Shown here: positions 1 to 8,393 of the stretch, piece after piece
How the letters are laid out: every line of letters begins with the position of its first letter
Position numbering within the stretch: position 1 is the first letter of the stretch
Source: CALGFI01 sp963786805
GTDB taxonomy: Bacteria > Actinomycetota > UBA4738 > HRBIN12
Reading direction: 5' to 3'
Assembly: GCA_963786805.1 (NCBI GenBank)
Contig: CAWBAK010000002.1
Coordinates: 310,001-374,000 of the forward strand
Length of the DNA stretch: 64,000 nt
Notes under the pieces: generated by a model
Told to the model about the DNA's origin: nothing
The model's input: the letters and a program-made list of their open reading frames with translations, nothing else
Databases searched by the model: none
Translations under genes and position numbers: made by a program

Positions 1-981
1 TTCATCTCCGGAACGGTGGCGCTCGCGCTGCAGGCGGCTCCGTCGTGGGGGCCAACCCAGGTGCGAACCGCGCTCGAGGCCTCGGCCGCCGACCGCGGCG
101 CCTCGGGCAAGGACAACGAGTACGGCGCCGGGCTCGTCGACGGGCATCGGTTCGTCGCATCGGCCGCAGGAACGACGGGCGGCACGGCTTTCCCCACATG
201 GTCGGGCTTCTCGGCCGCCGTCGCAGATCACGGCCTGTGGACGCACACGTTCGAGATCGCCCCGGCCGACCTCGGCGTCCCGATCGCGGCCACGGTCCTC
301 ATCGACGGAGCGCCGGTCTGCGTCCTCGGGTTCCTCGGCCTCTGCCTCGACTACGACTGGGGGCCCGACCTCGAGGTCCGGCTTCTCGATCCGAACGGCG
401 TCCAGCTCGACCTCAGCACCTGCCCGATCGGCGATGAGTGCAAGAACGGCCGACAGGAAACCGTGCATGCCATGCCGACCGTCGCGGGGTCCTACCGGCT
501 GGAGGTGTTCCCGACCGAGGATGCGCCGCACAGCGGCCGAGGCGGAACGTTCCGGGTCGACCTCTCGACGGGGCCGATCGGTGGCACCGCTCCACCACCG
601 CCACCACCTCCGCCTCCCCCTCCGCCGCCTCCCCCTCCGCCACCGCCGAAGATCGTCCACGTGGGCGATCTGGACGGCAGCACCGCGCCATCGACGCTCT
701 CTCGCTGGCGTGCGACCGTCGTCGTCACCGTGCACGACGTGACCGATGCCCCTCTGAGCGGCGTGGCGGTCCGGGCATCGTGGGACGGAGGTACGACCGT
801 TGCGTGTGTGACGAACTCCGCGGGCAGGTGCTCGATCGACAGGCTCTTTCCGGGCAGCAAGGCGAGCACGACGTTCGCGGTGACGCGACTGTCCCTCAGC
901 GGCTTCACGTACGACGCCGCCTCGAACCACGATCCGGACGGCGAGAGCTCGGGCACGACGATCGTCGTGCTTCGGCCGTAG
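1..981 (+). CDS. Subtilisin-like (S8) serine protease, C-terminal part
   Basis: Partial gene; its 5' end lies before base 1. The first residues, FISGTVALALQ, match the helix that follows the catalytic serine in S8 proteases (canonical GTSMA.PHVAG), so the serine should sit just upstream of the window. NEYGAGLVDG ends the catalytic fold. A beta-rich region with several cysteines follows (about residues 60-190), then a run of about 19 prolines (bases 592-648) and a C-terminal Ig-like/CNA-B-like domain of about 100 residues. A Pro-rich spacer plus an Ig-like domain suits an exported enzyme, but the signal peptide is not visible. The next gene is convergent on the minus strand. Confidence 0.85.
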   Translation, partial: FISGTVALALQAAPSWGPTQVRTALEASAADRGASGKDNEYGAGLVDGHRFVASAAGTTGGTAFPTWSGFSAAVADHGLWTHTFEIAPADLGVPIAATVLIDGAPVCVLGFLGLCLDYDWGPDLEVRLLDPNGVQLDLSTCPIGDECKNGRQETVHAMPTVAGSYRLEVFPTEDAPHSGRGGTFRVDLSTGPIGGTAPPPPPPPPPPPPPPPPPPPKIVHVGDLDGSTAPSTLSRWRATVVVTVHDVTDAPLSGVAVRASWDGGTTVACVTNSAGRCSIDRLFPGSKASTTFAVTRLSLSGFTYDAASNHDPDGESSGTTIVVLRP

Positions 982-1015
982 CGTTGCGTCCTAGCCGCCG
1001 CCGCTCGGGCCCGCG

Positions 1016-2530
1016 CTAATCCTCGTCGTGGCCACTGCCGTGGCCCTTGCCGTTGCCGTTGCCGTGATCGTCGGATGAGTCCTCTTCTTCGGGCTCCTCG
1101 ACGACGACCGGCGGATCGCTCGCGATCGCAAGGACCAGAGCGTCCAGCGAGCCCTGGATCCGGTCGGCCGCCTCGACGGAGACCTCGCCCTTCTCGGCCG
1201 CCTCGCCGAGCTTCTGCCCGAACTCCTCGATCTCGTTCTGAACCTCTTCGGCATCTCCCGACTGGTAGGCCTCGAAGATCTTGTCGGCTCGGTCGCGAAG
1301 CTCGTCGGCCGCGTGCTCGTCGATCGCGGACGCGCCCTCGGCTTCGGCGATGACCGTGAGGAGACCCGCGTAGGCGTCCTCGACCGTCGGCGGCTCGAGT
1401 GCCGTCGTCGGCTCGTCCGTCGGCGACGGCTCCTCCGACTGTTGATTCGCATCCCTCGCAGCCTGGCGAGCCGCCTGCTTGGGGTCGGCTCCTCCGAGCG
1501 CCATCGCGAGCGCCGCCACGACGAGGACACCCAGGACCACCGCTCCCACGATCGCCCATGGGAACGACCGGCCGCGCCGGTGCGACGCGCCTCGCTGCGG
1601 CGGTGCACCCGTAGCCGCGACCCGTTGCACCGGTGCGGTCGCATCCACACGTTGCACCGGTGCGGTGAGCTCGCCGGCCGCGACCGGGAGCGGCATCGTC
1701 TTCGTCTCCTCCGACTCGAGCGCCGCCTCGAGCGCGTCCTCCATCTCCTTGACCGAGCCGAACCGCTTCGCCGGCTCCTTCTCCAGGGCGCGGAGCACCA
1801 CCTGCTCCAACGCATCAGGCACCGGCTTGATGCTCGAGGGCGGCTCCACCGGCTCGTTCACGTGTTGGTAGAGCGCCGAGATCGGGTTCTCGGCTACGAA
1901 CGGCGGCCGGCCCGTGAGCATCTGATAGAGCACGCACCCCAGCGAGTAGATGTCCGAGCGCTCGTCGCCCGGCTCGCCGCGGGCCTGCTCCGGCGACAGG
2001 TACGAAGCGCTCCCCATCACGAGCCCGGTTCGGGTGACCGACTCGGCGCCCGTCGCGCGCGCGATCCCGAAGTCGACGACCTTCACGCGGCCTTCGGGCG
2101 TGATCATGACGTTGCCCGGCTTCACGTCGCGGTGGACGACGCCCTTCTCGTGCGCGGCCTCGAGCCCGTGGCAGACCTGTCCCGCGATCTCGACGACGCG
2201 CTCGGGCGGCAGCGCGCCCTCGCGCTGCAGGAGGTCGGCGAGCGTCTCGCCCTCGACGAGCTCGGTGACGATGTAGTGGGTTCCGTCGTCGGACCCGCTG
2301 TCGTAGACGGCGACGATGTTCGGGTGGTTCAGGCGGGCCGCGGCGTGGGCCTCGCGAGCGAAGCGTTCGACGAACTCCTTGTCCCGGTCGAACGGCGACG
2401 ACAGGACCTTGACCGCTACCGGCCGCTTCAGCTGCCGGTCCATGCCCTTGTGGACGCGCGCCATCCCGCCGTTGCCGAGCACCGGCCCCAGCTCATAGCG
2501 GTCGTCGAGGATCACGGTCGCCTGCGCCAC
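1016..2530 (-). CDS. PknB-like membrane Ser/Thr protein kinase
   Basis: Eukaryotic-type Ser/Thr kinase of 504 residues. The kinase domain (about 10-270) has the glycine loop GNGGMARV, the VAVKVL lysine near 41, HRDVKPGNV near 133-141, DFG near 153 and SPEQARG. A linker with two copies of an APVQR-type repeat leads to one membrane segment (about 324-346) and an external helical domain rich in Asp/Glu that resembles FIMAH-type repeats. This is a transmembrane sensor-kinase layout. A GTG at 2548 is possible, but the GTG at 2530 is preferred because a TACCTT hexamer lies exactly 6 nt upstream, as at other starts in this window. The C-terminal tail is Gly/His/Asp/Glu-rich. The ligand is unknown. 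Confidence 0.92.
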   Translation of the reverse strand: MAQATVILDDRYELGPVLGNGGMARVHKGMDRQLKRPVAVKVLSSPFDRDKEFVERFAREAHAAARLNHPNIVAVYDSGSDDGTHYIVTELVEGETLADLLQREGALPPERVVEIAGQVCHGLEAAHEKGVVHRDVKPGNVMITPEGRVKVVDFGIARATGAESVTRTGLVMGSASYLSPEQARGEPGDERSDIYSLGCVLYQMLTGRPPFVAENPISALYQHVNEPVEPPSSIKPVPDALEQVVLRALEKEPAKRFGSVKEMEDALEAALESEETKTMPLPVAAGELTAPVQRVDATAPVQRVAATGAPPQRGASHRRGRSFPWAIVGAVVLGVLVVAALAMALGGADPKQAARQAARDANQQSEEPSPTDEPTTALEPPTVEDAYAGLLTVIAEAEGASAIDEHAADELRDRADKIFEAYQSGDAEEVQNEIEEFGQKLGEAAEKGEVSVEAADRIQGSLDALVLAIASDPPVVVEEPEEEDSSDDHGNGNGKGHGSGHDED

Positions 2531-2536
2531 CTCTGG

Positions 2537-2542
2537 AAGGTA
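2537..2542 (-). promoter_or_regulatory. -10-like hexamer of the kinase gene
   Basis: TACCTT on the minus strand, 6 nt before the GTG at 2530, with no Shine-Dalgarno between. This predicts a leaderless transcript and decides the kinase start. Confidence 0.5.
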
Positions 2543-2617
2543 CCCCACGCCGGGCGCGGCTACGCACCGTGGTCACCCAGGCACGGGATGGGCGCGAGCC
2601 GGTAGCGTCAGGTCTCG

Positions 2618-3436
2618 ATGCCGCGTGCCCGTCGCCGTTCCCTCCTCGCCACCTGGCTGGCCGTGCTCGGCGGCCTGGCCATCGCGCTCGGCGTGACCGG
2701 GCTGTGGGCGCAGCGCACGCTCGGCGACCCGGAGTCCGTGGCCGCGCTCGCCGGCGACATCCTCGAGCGCCCGGCGATCCGCACGGAGCTCGCCATCGTG
2801 ATCGTCGACCCGGCCCTGGAGAACGCGGCCCCGGTGATCCAGGGACAGCGGACGTTCATCGTGAACACCACGGCCTCGCTCCTGGGCAACAAGCGGTTCG
2901 TGCCGCTGTTCGAGGAGGTGCTCCGCCGCGCCGCGATCCGGCTCGTCGAGGGCAACGGCGCCGTCCGGCTCGAGCTCGACCGGCCGCTCGAGGAGGTCAT
3001 CGCGGAGGTCGAGCCGCTCTTCCCCGAGCTCGCGGCAGCGCTCATCGCGGCGAACGTCCCCGAGCCGGAGGTGGTCTCCGAGCGCGAGGCCGACCGGCTT
3101 CGCGGGTTCCTCGAGTTCGAGCGCGCGGCCAGCGTCGGGCTGCTGATCCTCGGCGGATTCCTCATCCTCGCAGCCGTGGTTCGCAACGGCGCCCGTGCGC
3201 TCCTGCCGTTCGGCGCGACGCTCGGCGGGGCGTGTCTCGTCCTGTTCGCCGCGCTCCTGTTGGGGCGCACGCTCCTGCTCGGCGCGATCGAGCCCGCGAA
3301 CCGCGCCACGGCCGCCGAGGCGGCGTGGGACGTCGTCGTCGCCGACCTCCGGACGGTCCTGCTGATCTCGGCCGGGGCCGGCGGACTCGCCGTCGTGGCC
3401 GGGGGGATCCTCGGCCGCCGCGCGCCGGCGCGCTAG
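2618..3436 (+). CDS. Predicted multi-pass membrane protein, unknown function
   Basis: 272 residues. A membrane helix near 9-30 is followed by an external domain of about 135 residues (AGDILERPAIRTEL..., mostly alpha/beta), then three closely spaced C-terminal helices (about 168-190, 197-225, 246-266). No catalytic motif was recognised. TAGCGT lies 9 nt before the ATG and there is no Shine-Dalgarno. Its TAG overlaps the stop codon of the convergent decarboxylase within the tetranucleotide CTAG (3433-3436). It is transcribed divergently from the PknB-like kinase, so a shared signal is possible but unproven. Confidence 0.7.
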   Translation: MPRARRRSLLATWLAVLGGLAIALGVTGLWAQRTLGDPESVAALAGDILERPAIRTELAIVIVDPALENAAPVIQGQRTFIVNTTASLLGNKRFVPLFEEVLRRAAIRLVEGNGAVRLELDRPLEEVIAEVEPLFPELAAALIAANVPEPEVVSEREADRLRGFLEFERAASVGLLILGGFLILAAVVRNGARALLPFGATLGGACLVLFAALLLGRTLLLGAIEPANRATAAEAAWDVVVADLRTVLLISAGAGGLAVVAGGILGRRAPAR

Positions 3437-4935
3437 CGAACCAAGGGCGACAGCCGAACGAGCGCCTCGAGCACCGCGTCGACGTCCTCGGTCGTCGAGA
3501 GGTAGTTCACGATCCCCGCCCGCAGGTACGTCTTCCCGCGCAGGCGCGTCGTCGAGACCCAGCCGGTGCCGTCGATCTCGAGCGCGCGCTGCAGCCGGTC
3601 CTGATACGCGTCGAGCGCGTCGCCCTCGACGCCGTCCGGAAGGTGACGGAAACACACGACCGAGAGCTCGACCGGCGCGACCTCGAACGACCCGAGCTCA
3701 TGCAGGCGCCGAACCATGTGCGCCGCAAGGTCGTTCGTGATCTCGACGAGGCGCCCGAACCCCTCGGTCCCGAGATGCTTCCACGACATCCAGAGCTTCA
3801 GCGCCCGGAACCGGCGCGTCCCCTCGATCGTGTACTGGTACCAATTGAGCGGCGCGTCCTCGGGCGAGGGGTAGCGGTAGTACTCGGGCTCGCGGTGGAA
3901 GGTGCGCAGCAGGTCCTCGCGGCGCTTCACCACCAGGCCGCCGATGTCGTAGCCCTGGAAGAACCACTTGTGCGGGTCGATCGTCACGCTGTCGGCGCGC
4001 TCGAGGTCGGGGACGCGGCCGGCGTCGCGCGCCGACAGGCGGGCGGCTCCTCCGTACGCGGCGTCGACGTGGAGCCACATGCCCTCGCGCTCGGCGACGT
4101 CGGCGAGCTCGCCGACGAGGTCGACCGATCCCGTGTTCGTCGAGCCCGACACCGCCGAGATCGCGAGGGGAACGAGCCCGGCCGCGCGATCCGCCTCGAT
4201 CGCCTCGGCGACCGGCGACCCGTGCAGGCGGAACTCGTCATCCGACCCGATGACCCGCAGCGTCTCCTCGGGGAAGCCGAGCACGTCGAGCGCTCGCGCG
4301 ATCGAGAAATGCGTCTGGTCGCTCGCGTACACGCGAACCCCCTCGAGCGCGCGCCCGCGCGGTGGCTGCTGCACGCCGAGCAGCCGCATGAGATGGACGT
4401 CTCGCGCGGCCGTCATCGCCATGATGTTCGCCATCACGCCGCCCGAGGTCAGCACGCCCCAGCTCCCCTCGCCGAACCCGACGAGCTCGCGCAGCCACGC
4501 GATCACCTCCTCCTCGACGAGCGCGCCGATCGGGCCGGCCGCCCAGATGTCGACGCCCTGGTGCAACCACTGGCCGAGGACCTCGCCGCCGATCGACATC
4601 ACGAGGGGCGGCGCCGTGAAGTAGCTGAACGCGCCGGGATGGTGCGCGTTGAACACGTACGGCGCGATCCGCTCGCGGAACTCGCGCAGGAGCTCCTCGG
4701 AGGTGGCGACGTCCGTCGGGGCCGGGGCCGGCTCGTTCGACGATCCGAAGAAGCGCCGGCGCATCTCGGCGTACGAGTCCGGCGCCACCGGTCGCTTCAT
4801 CGCCTCGTCGTAGAGCCAGTCCAAGCTGGCGTTCCACACGGCATCGCCGAGCGACTCCAGCGCCGCGCGCGCCCGCGCCGGGTCGCGGAAGCCGATCAGC
4901 TCGGGCTCGGGATGCCACGCGAAGGGGTCCGGCAC
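3433..4935 (-). CDS. PLP-dependent group II decarboxylase (aromatic amino acid type)
   Basis: 500 residues; pyridoxal-5'-phosphate decarboxylase of the group II family (DOPA/Trp/Glu decarboxylase fold). Visible are the substrate-side HHPGAFSYFTAPPL near 95-110, the SGGVMANIMA cofactor-binding turn, HVDAAYGGAARLS with the PLP-binding Asp, and SVTIDPHKWFFQGYD with the Schiff-base lysine (DPHKW). The length is normal for the family. Substrate cannot be told from sequence; tryptophan, tyrosine/DOPA or aspartate are all possible. The GTG at 4935 is chosen because VPDPFAWHPE begins family-like sequence and TATCCT stands 6 nt upstream. A second family member lies at 10839-12249. Confidence 0.9.
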   Translation of the reverse strand: MPDPFAWHPEPELIGFRDPARARAALESLGDAVWNASLDWLYDEAMKRPVAPDSYAEMRRRFFGSSNEPAPAPTDVATSEELLREFRERIAPYVFNAHHPGAFSYFTAPPLVMSIGGEVLGQWLHQGVDIWAAGPIGALVEEEVIAWLRELVGFGEGSWGVLTSGGVMANIMAMTAARDVHLMRLLGVQQPPRGRALEGVRVYASDQTHFSIARALDVLGFPEETLRVIGSDDEFRLHGSPVAEAIEADRAAGLVPLAISAVSGSTNTGSVDLVGELADVAEREGMWLHVDAAYGGAARLSARDAGRVPDLERADSVTIDPHKWFFQGYDIGGLVVKRREDLLRTFHREPEYYRYPSPEDAPLNWYQYTIEGTRRFRALKLWMSWKHLGTEGFGRLVEITNDLAAHMVRRLHELGSFEVAPVELSVVCFRHLPDGVEGDALDAYQDRLQRALEIDGTGWVSTTRLRGKTYLRAGIVNYLSTTEDVDAVLEALVRLSPLVR

Positions 4936-4955
4936 GCGGCGAGGATACGCGAGCG

Positions 4956-5504
4956 CTACCGGGTCAGCCGCGCGGCGGCGCGACGGGCGTGATGGCGTGC
5001 GACGCGCGTCCGGTTGCCGCACGCGGGCGAGCACCATGACTGGCGCGCGCGGGACGCGAGGAACGCCTTGCCACACCCCGCGGCGGGACAGATCCGGAGC
5101 CGCTCGCGGTCCGGGCTACCGAGGAGCTCGATGGCAGACCGGGCGATCGACCCCAGGACCTCCGCCGCGCGGCTGCCTCCGTGTCCGGACCGGTCGATCC
5201 GTGGCGACCCGCCGGATACGTCGAGGAGGACCACGCGCGGGACCGCACCGCTCGCCTCGTTCAGGATGGTGACCGCGTCCGGGGGGATCTGCCGGCTCTC
5301 CGCCGACGCGAGCAGCGCACCGTGCACGGCATCCCGAAGTGCTCGGAAATCCCCCAGCCGGAGCACGAGCTCCGGACTCGGGTCACCGAGCTCCGGGTGG
5401 CCCCCGAGCCAGCGCTCCAGTTCCGCCGCTGAGGACAGCGAATCCCGGCCGCCTCGGATGGTCGCCGCCAGATCGATCGCAACGTCCGGACTGTCCTCGG
5501 GCAT
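4956..5504 (-). CDS. CGNR zinc-finger protein (ABATE/DUF1470 type)
   Basis: 182 residues. The N-terminal two thirds match the ABATE stress-associated domain; the C-terminus carries the zinc finger CPAAGCGKAF...SWCSPACGNRTR, whose ACGNR gives the family its name. Such proteins are presumed DNA-binding regulators. The frame stays open far upstream, but the ATG at 5504 (MPEDSPDVAID) is the family-like start and has TACCGT 9 nt before it. The gene is divergent from the MFS-cyclic-nucleotide transporter at 5661, and the gap between them carries nested inverted repeats, so this protein may control itself and that transporter. Confidence 0.85.
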   Translation of the reverse strand: MPEDSPDVAIDLAATIRGGRDSLSSAAELERWLGGHPELGDPSPELVLRLGDFRALRDAVHGALLASAESRQIPPDAVTILNEASGAVPRVVLLDVSGGSPRIDRSGHGGSRAAEVLGSIARSAIELLGSPDRERLRICPAAGCGKAFLASRARQSWCSPACGNRTRVARHHARRAAARLTR

Positions 5505-5510
5505 CGTCGG

Positions 5511-5584
5511 GTAACGGTATCTTGTCCCTCTTCCATTAGCCAGCCGATCCACTGCTAATGCTGCTAGGCGCCTCTTACCGTTAT
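5511..5584. promoter_or_regulatory. Nested inverted repeats between divergent genes
   Basis: The gap holds two nested inverted repeats: TAACGGTA (5512-5519) with TACCGTTA (5576-5583), and inside them CATTAGC (5534-5540) with GCTAATG (5554-5560). The outer left arm overlaps the -10-like TACCGT of the CGNR gene. The region is AT-richer than its surroundings. Most likely operator or promoter DNA. Confidence 0.5.
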
Positions 5585-5660
5585 CGACTGCGCGGTCGCC
5601 CTGGGTCGCGCCGGGTCCCGCGACACGCCAGAATCCTCGAGACGTGCGAGCGTCCGCCTC

Positions 5661-7313
5661 ATGAGCCGCCTCCGGGTCCTTCTCTCGGTCGTTCGCGACC
5701 CGAGCCTCCTGCGGATCGAGGTCGCCTACCTCGGCTTCAGCATGGCCGAGAACGGAACGTGGGTCGCGATCCTCGTCTACGCGTACTCGCGGGGCGGCGC
5801 GGTCGCCGCGGGCCTGGTCGCGACGATCATGCTCGTCCCCTCGGCCGTCATCGCGCCGGTGGCGGCGTATGCGGGGGACCGTTTCCGGCGGGACCGAGTG
5901 CTGGTCGTCGGATACCTCCTGCAGGCGGCCGCGATGGGTGCGACGGCCGGTGCCCTCTTCGCGGACGCGCCCGTCTGGATCGTGTACACGGCAGCCACCT
6001 CCGCCGCCGTCGCGGTCACGGTCACCCGGCCGGCGCAGAACGCCCTCCTGCCGAGCGTGACGACGACCGTCGAGCACCTCACGGCGGCGAATGCGACATC
6101 CGGCGTCGTCGAAGGGGCCGGCATCTTCGCCGGACCGTTCATCGCCGGCGTCATCCTGTCGATCTCCGAGCCGGGCACCGTGTTCGCGGCCTTCGGCGCC
6201 ACCTCGCTCGTCTCCGCGGGACTCGTCGCCCGCCTCCGCGTCGCGAGCGGCGAGGCGACGCCACGCACTCGGATGCCCATCGGCGAGGTCGCTCGTCAGA
6301 CGCTCGGCGGTCTGTCGGTCCTCCGGCGCGAGCGCGACGTGCGACTCATCGTGCTCATCCTGTCGACCGGCATCGTGGTCATCGGGGCCCTGGACGTGCT
6401 CTACGTCGCCGCGGCGATCGACCTCCTGGACCTCGGCGATGGAGGCGCCGGGTTCCTCACCTCCGCGTTCGGGATCGGAGGCATCTTCGGGGCCGCCGCC
6501 AGCGTCTTGCTGGTCGGACGGCGGCGGCTCACGCCCTCGATGGCGGCCGGTTCGCTCACGGTCGGGATCCCGCTCGTCACGCTCGGAGTCCTCCCGAGCG
6601 CCGCCACCGCACCGGCGCTCTTCGCGGCGGCGGGTGCCGGCCGAAGCGTCGCCGACGTGGCGGGGCGCACGCTCCTCCAGCGGATCGCACCCGACGAGGT
6701 CCTGGCCAGGGTCTTCGGTGCGCTCGAGGGGCTCGCGATGGTCTCGCTCGCGATCGGCTCGGCGGCGGCATCCATCCTCATCGAGGCCTTCGGCGTGGAC
6801 GCCGCGTTGATCGTGACCGGCGTGGTGCTGCCCGCGACGCTCCTCCTCGCGTGGCGCCGGCTTCTGTCGATCGATCGTGAGGCGCCGGTTCCCGACGAAC
6901 GGGTCGTCTCGCTCCTGCGGCGACTGCCGCTCTTCGCGCCCCTGCCCGCGCCCGTCATCGAGCGCCTGGTCGCCAACCTGATCCCGGTCTCCGTCGAGCC
7001 GGGGACCGCCTTCATCGTGCAGGGAGAACCCGGCGACCGCTTCTACGTGATCCTCGAGGGCGACGCCGACGTGACCGTCGAGGGGATGCTGATCTCGGTC
7101 GCGTCGACCGGTGACTACGTCGGTGAGATCGCCCTGCTGCGCGACTCGCCTCGCACTGCCACCGTCACTGCCCGGACACCGATGCGACTGCTGGCGCTCG
7201 AGCGCGAGCCGTTCCTCCAGGCCGTGACCGGCCACCCGCAGAGCCGAGCGGCGGCAGAAACGGTGGTCCAGGAGCGCCTCAGATCGATGGGGAACGGCCC
7301 GGGGGTTCGTTGA
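5661..7313 (+). CDS. MFS transporter fused to a cyclic-nucleotide-binding domain
   Basis: 550 residues. Residues 1 to about 410 form a Major Facilitator Superfamily transporter with about 12 hydrophobic helices and the loop GDRFRRDR after helix 2. After a short linker, residues 425-530 are a CAP_ED cyclic-nucleotide-binding domain: PLFAPLP...FIVQGEPGDRFYVILEG and the phosphate-binding cassette GEIALLRDSPRTATV, with the conserved Glu and Arg present. There is no DNA-binding helix, so it is not a CRP regulator. The fusion suggests transport or export gated by cAMP or a related nucleotide; the substrate is unknown. It is divergent from the CGNR protein gene. A class III cyclase is encoded at 36026-38073. 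Confidence 0.88.
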   Translation: MSRLRVLLSVVRDPSLLRIEVAYLGFSMAENGTWVAILVYAYSRGGAVAAGLVATIMLVPSAVIAPVAAYAGDRFRRDRVLVVGYLLQAAAMGATAGALFADAPVWIVYTAATSAAVAVTVTRPAQNALLPSVTTTVEHLTAANATSGVVEGAGIFAGPFIAGVILSISEPGTVFAAFGATSLVSAGLVARLRVASGEATPRTRMPIGEVARQTLGGLSVLRRERDVRLIVLILSTGIVVIGALDVLYVAAAIDLLDLGDGGAGFLTSAFGIGGIFGAAASVLLVGRRRLTPSMAAGSLTVGIPLVTLGVLPSAATAPALFAAAGAGRSVADVAGRTLLQRIAPDEVLARVFGALEGLAMVSLAIGSAAASILIEAFGVDAALIVTGVVLPATLLLAWRRLLSIDREAPVPDERVVSLLRRLPLFAPLPAPVIERLVANLIPVSVEPGTAFIVQGEPGDRFYVILEGDADVTVEGMLISVASTGDYVGEIALLRDSPRTATVTARTPMRLLALEREPFLQAVTGHPQSRAAAETVVQERLRSMGNGPGVR

Positions 7314-7323
7314 ACGACGACGA

Positions 7324-8317
7324 TCAGCGCGCGATCCAGTCGTCGATCGACGCCTCGAGCTCCGCCTTCAGCTCTTCCGGCGCGAACGACGCCCGGACGC
7401 CGTTCCGGGCGAGCTCGGCGAGGCGCTCGTCGTCGAACCCGAAGACCGAGCGACAGCGCTCGTACTCGCCGGCGAGCGGCGAGCCGAACATCGTGGGGTC
7501 GTCGCTCGCGAGCGTGCACACGCAGTCCGGCGTCGAGCATCGCCGGGAGTGGGTGCTCCTCCAGGCTCGGGACCGACCGCGTCATCACGTTCGAGGTCGG
7601 GCACACGTCGAGCGCGATGCCGCGCTCGCGCACCTCGGCGACGAGCTCCGGGTCCTCAAGGATGCGGATCCCGTGCCCGATCCGCTCCGCCCGCAGCTGA
7701 CGCACCGCTCCCCGGATCGACGCGGCCCCTTCGTTCTCGCCCGCATGCGGCACCGAGTGCAGCCCGCCGGCGATCCCCGCGAGGAAGATCTCCTCGTACG
7801 GCTCCGGGCCGAACCGCTCTTCTCCGCCGACGCCGATCCCCACCACGCCGGCGTCGCGGTGCCGCACCCCGACCTCCATCGCGCGGCGCGAAAGCCCCAG
7901 GTCGATGCCTCGCACCACGTCCACGATCACGCGGCCCACGACGCCGAAGTCGCGCTCCCCGTCCGCGAGGCCCTCGAGCACGGAGTCCAGAACCACATCC
8001 CAGTCTTCGAAGCGCCCGCGATGGTCCGGGAGCGAGACCATCACCTCGGCGTAGCGGACGCCCTCGGCCGCCTCATCCTCGGCGAGCTCGTACGCGATCC
8101 GCCGGAAGTCGTCGAGCTCGCGCAGGCAGGCGATCCCCGCCACGAACTCGTCGATGAAATGCCGGAAGTCGCGGAACTCGTAGCGCCCGTCGCGCAGGCC
8201 CTCGGGCAGTTCCACGCCGGAGCGCTCGGCGAGCTCGACAACGGTCGTCGGGCGCATGGCGCCCTCGAGGTGGAGGTGGAGGTCCACCTTCGGCAAGGAA
8301 ACGAGATCGCGCCCCAT
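7324..8317 (-). pseudogene. add: Adenosine deaminase, reading frame broken once
   Basis: Adenosine deaminase family (adenosine to inosine, zinc amidohydrolase). The first frame, from ATG 8317, carries VDLHLHLEGA (zinc-binding HxH), GLHSVPHAGE, RIGHGIRILEDPEL and ALDVCPTSN; the second, from about 7525 down to 7324, carries TLASDDPTMFG, the catalytic Asp-Asp segment. The switch falls at LDAGLRV/TLASDDP near 7520-7530 and looks like one extra C (GTG-C-ACG). Joined, the protein is about 330 residues, the normal size, with all motifs present, so an assembly indel is as likely as true inactivation. TACCCT stands 8 nt before the ATG. A role in purine salvage is likely. Confidence 0.85.
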
Positions 8318-8325
8318 GGGCGCGG

Positions 8326-8331
8326 AGGGTA
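8326..8331 (-). promoter_or_regulatory. -10-like hexamer of adenosine deaminase
   Basis: TACCCT on the minus strand, 8 nt upstream of the ATG at 8317; no Shine-Dalgarno between. Confidence 0.45.
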
Positions 8332-8343
8332 CCGGGCGCGGGT

Positions 8344-8369
8344 GGGGCCCGGCCGTTCGGCCGGGCCCC
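8344..8369 (-). terminator. Strong GC hairpin after the S8 protease gene
   Basis: GGGGCCCGGCC, a 4-nt loop GTTC, then GGCCGGGCCCC: a perfect 11-bp stem 25 nt beyond the protease stop codon. There is no T-tract, as is common in high-GC actinobacterial terminators. Confidence 0.7.
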
Positions 8370-8393
8370 AGTCACCGTCCGAGGAACGGGCCG

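Noticed and set aside
592..648. CCN-rich tract read as a tandem repeat or CRISPR-like array
   Set aside because: It is in frame and encodes a proline linker of the protease; there are no spacers.
5505..7235. Long minus-strand extension of the CGNR gene frame
   Set aside because: It is antisense to the MFS gene, highly charged, and family similarity begins only at MPEDSPDVAID (5504).
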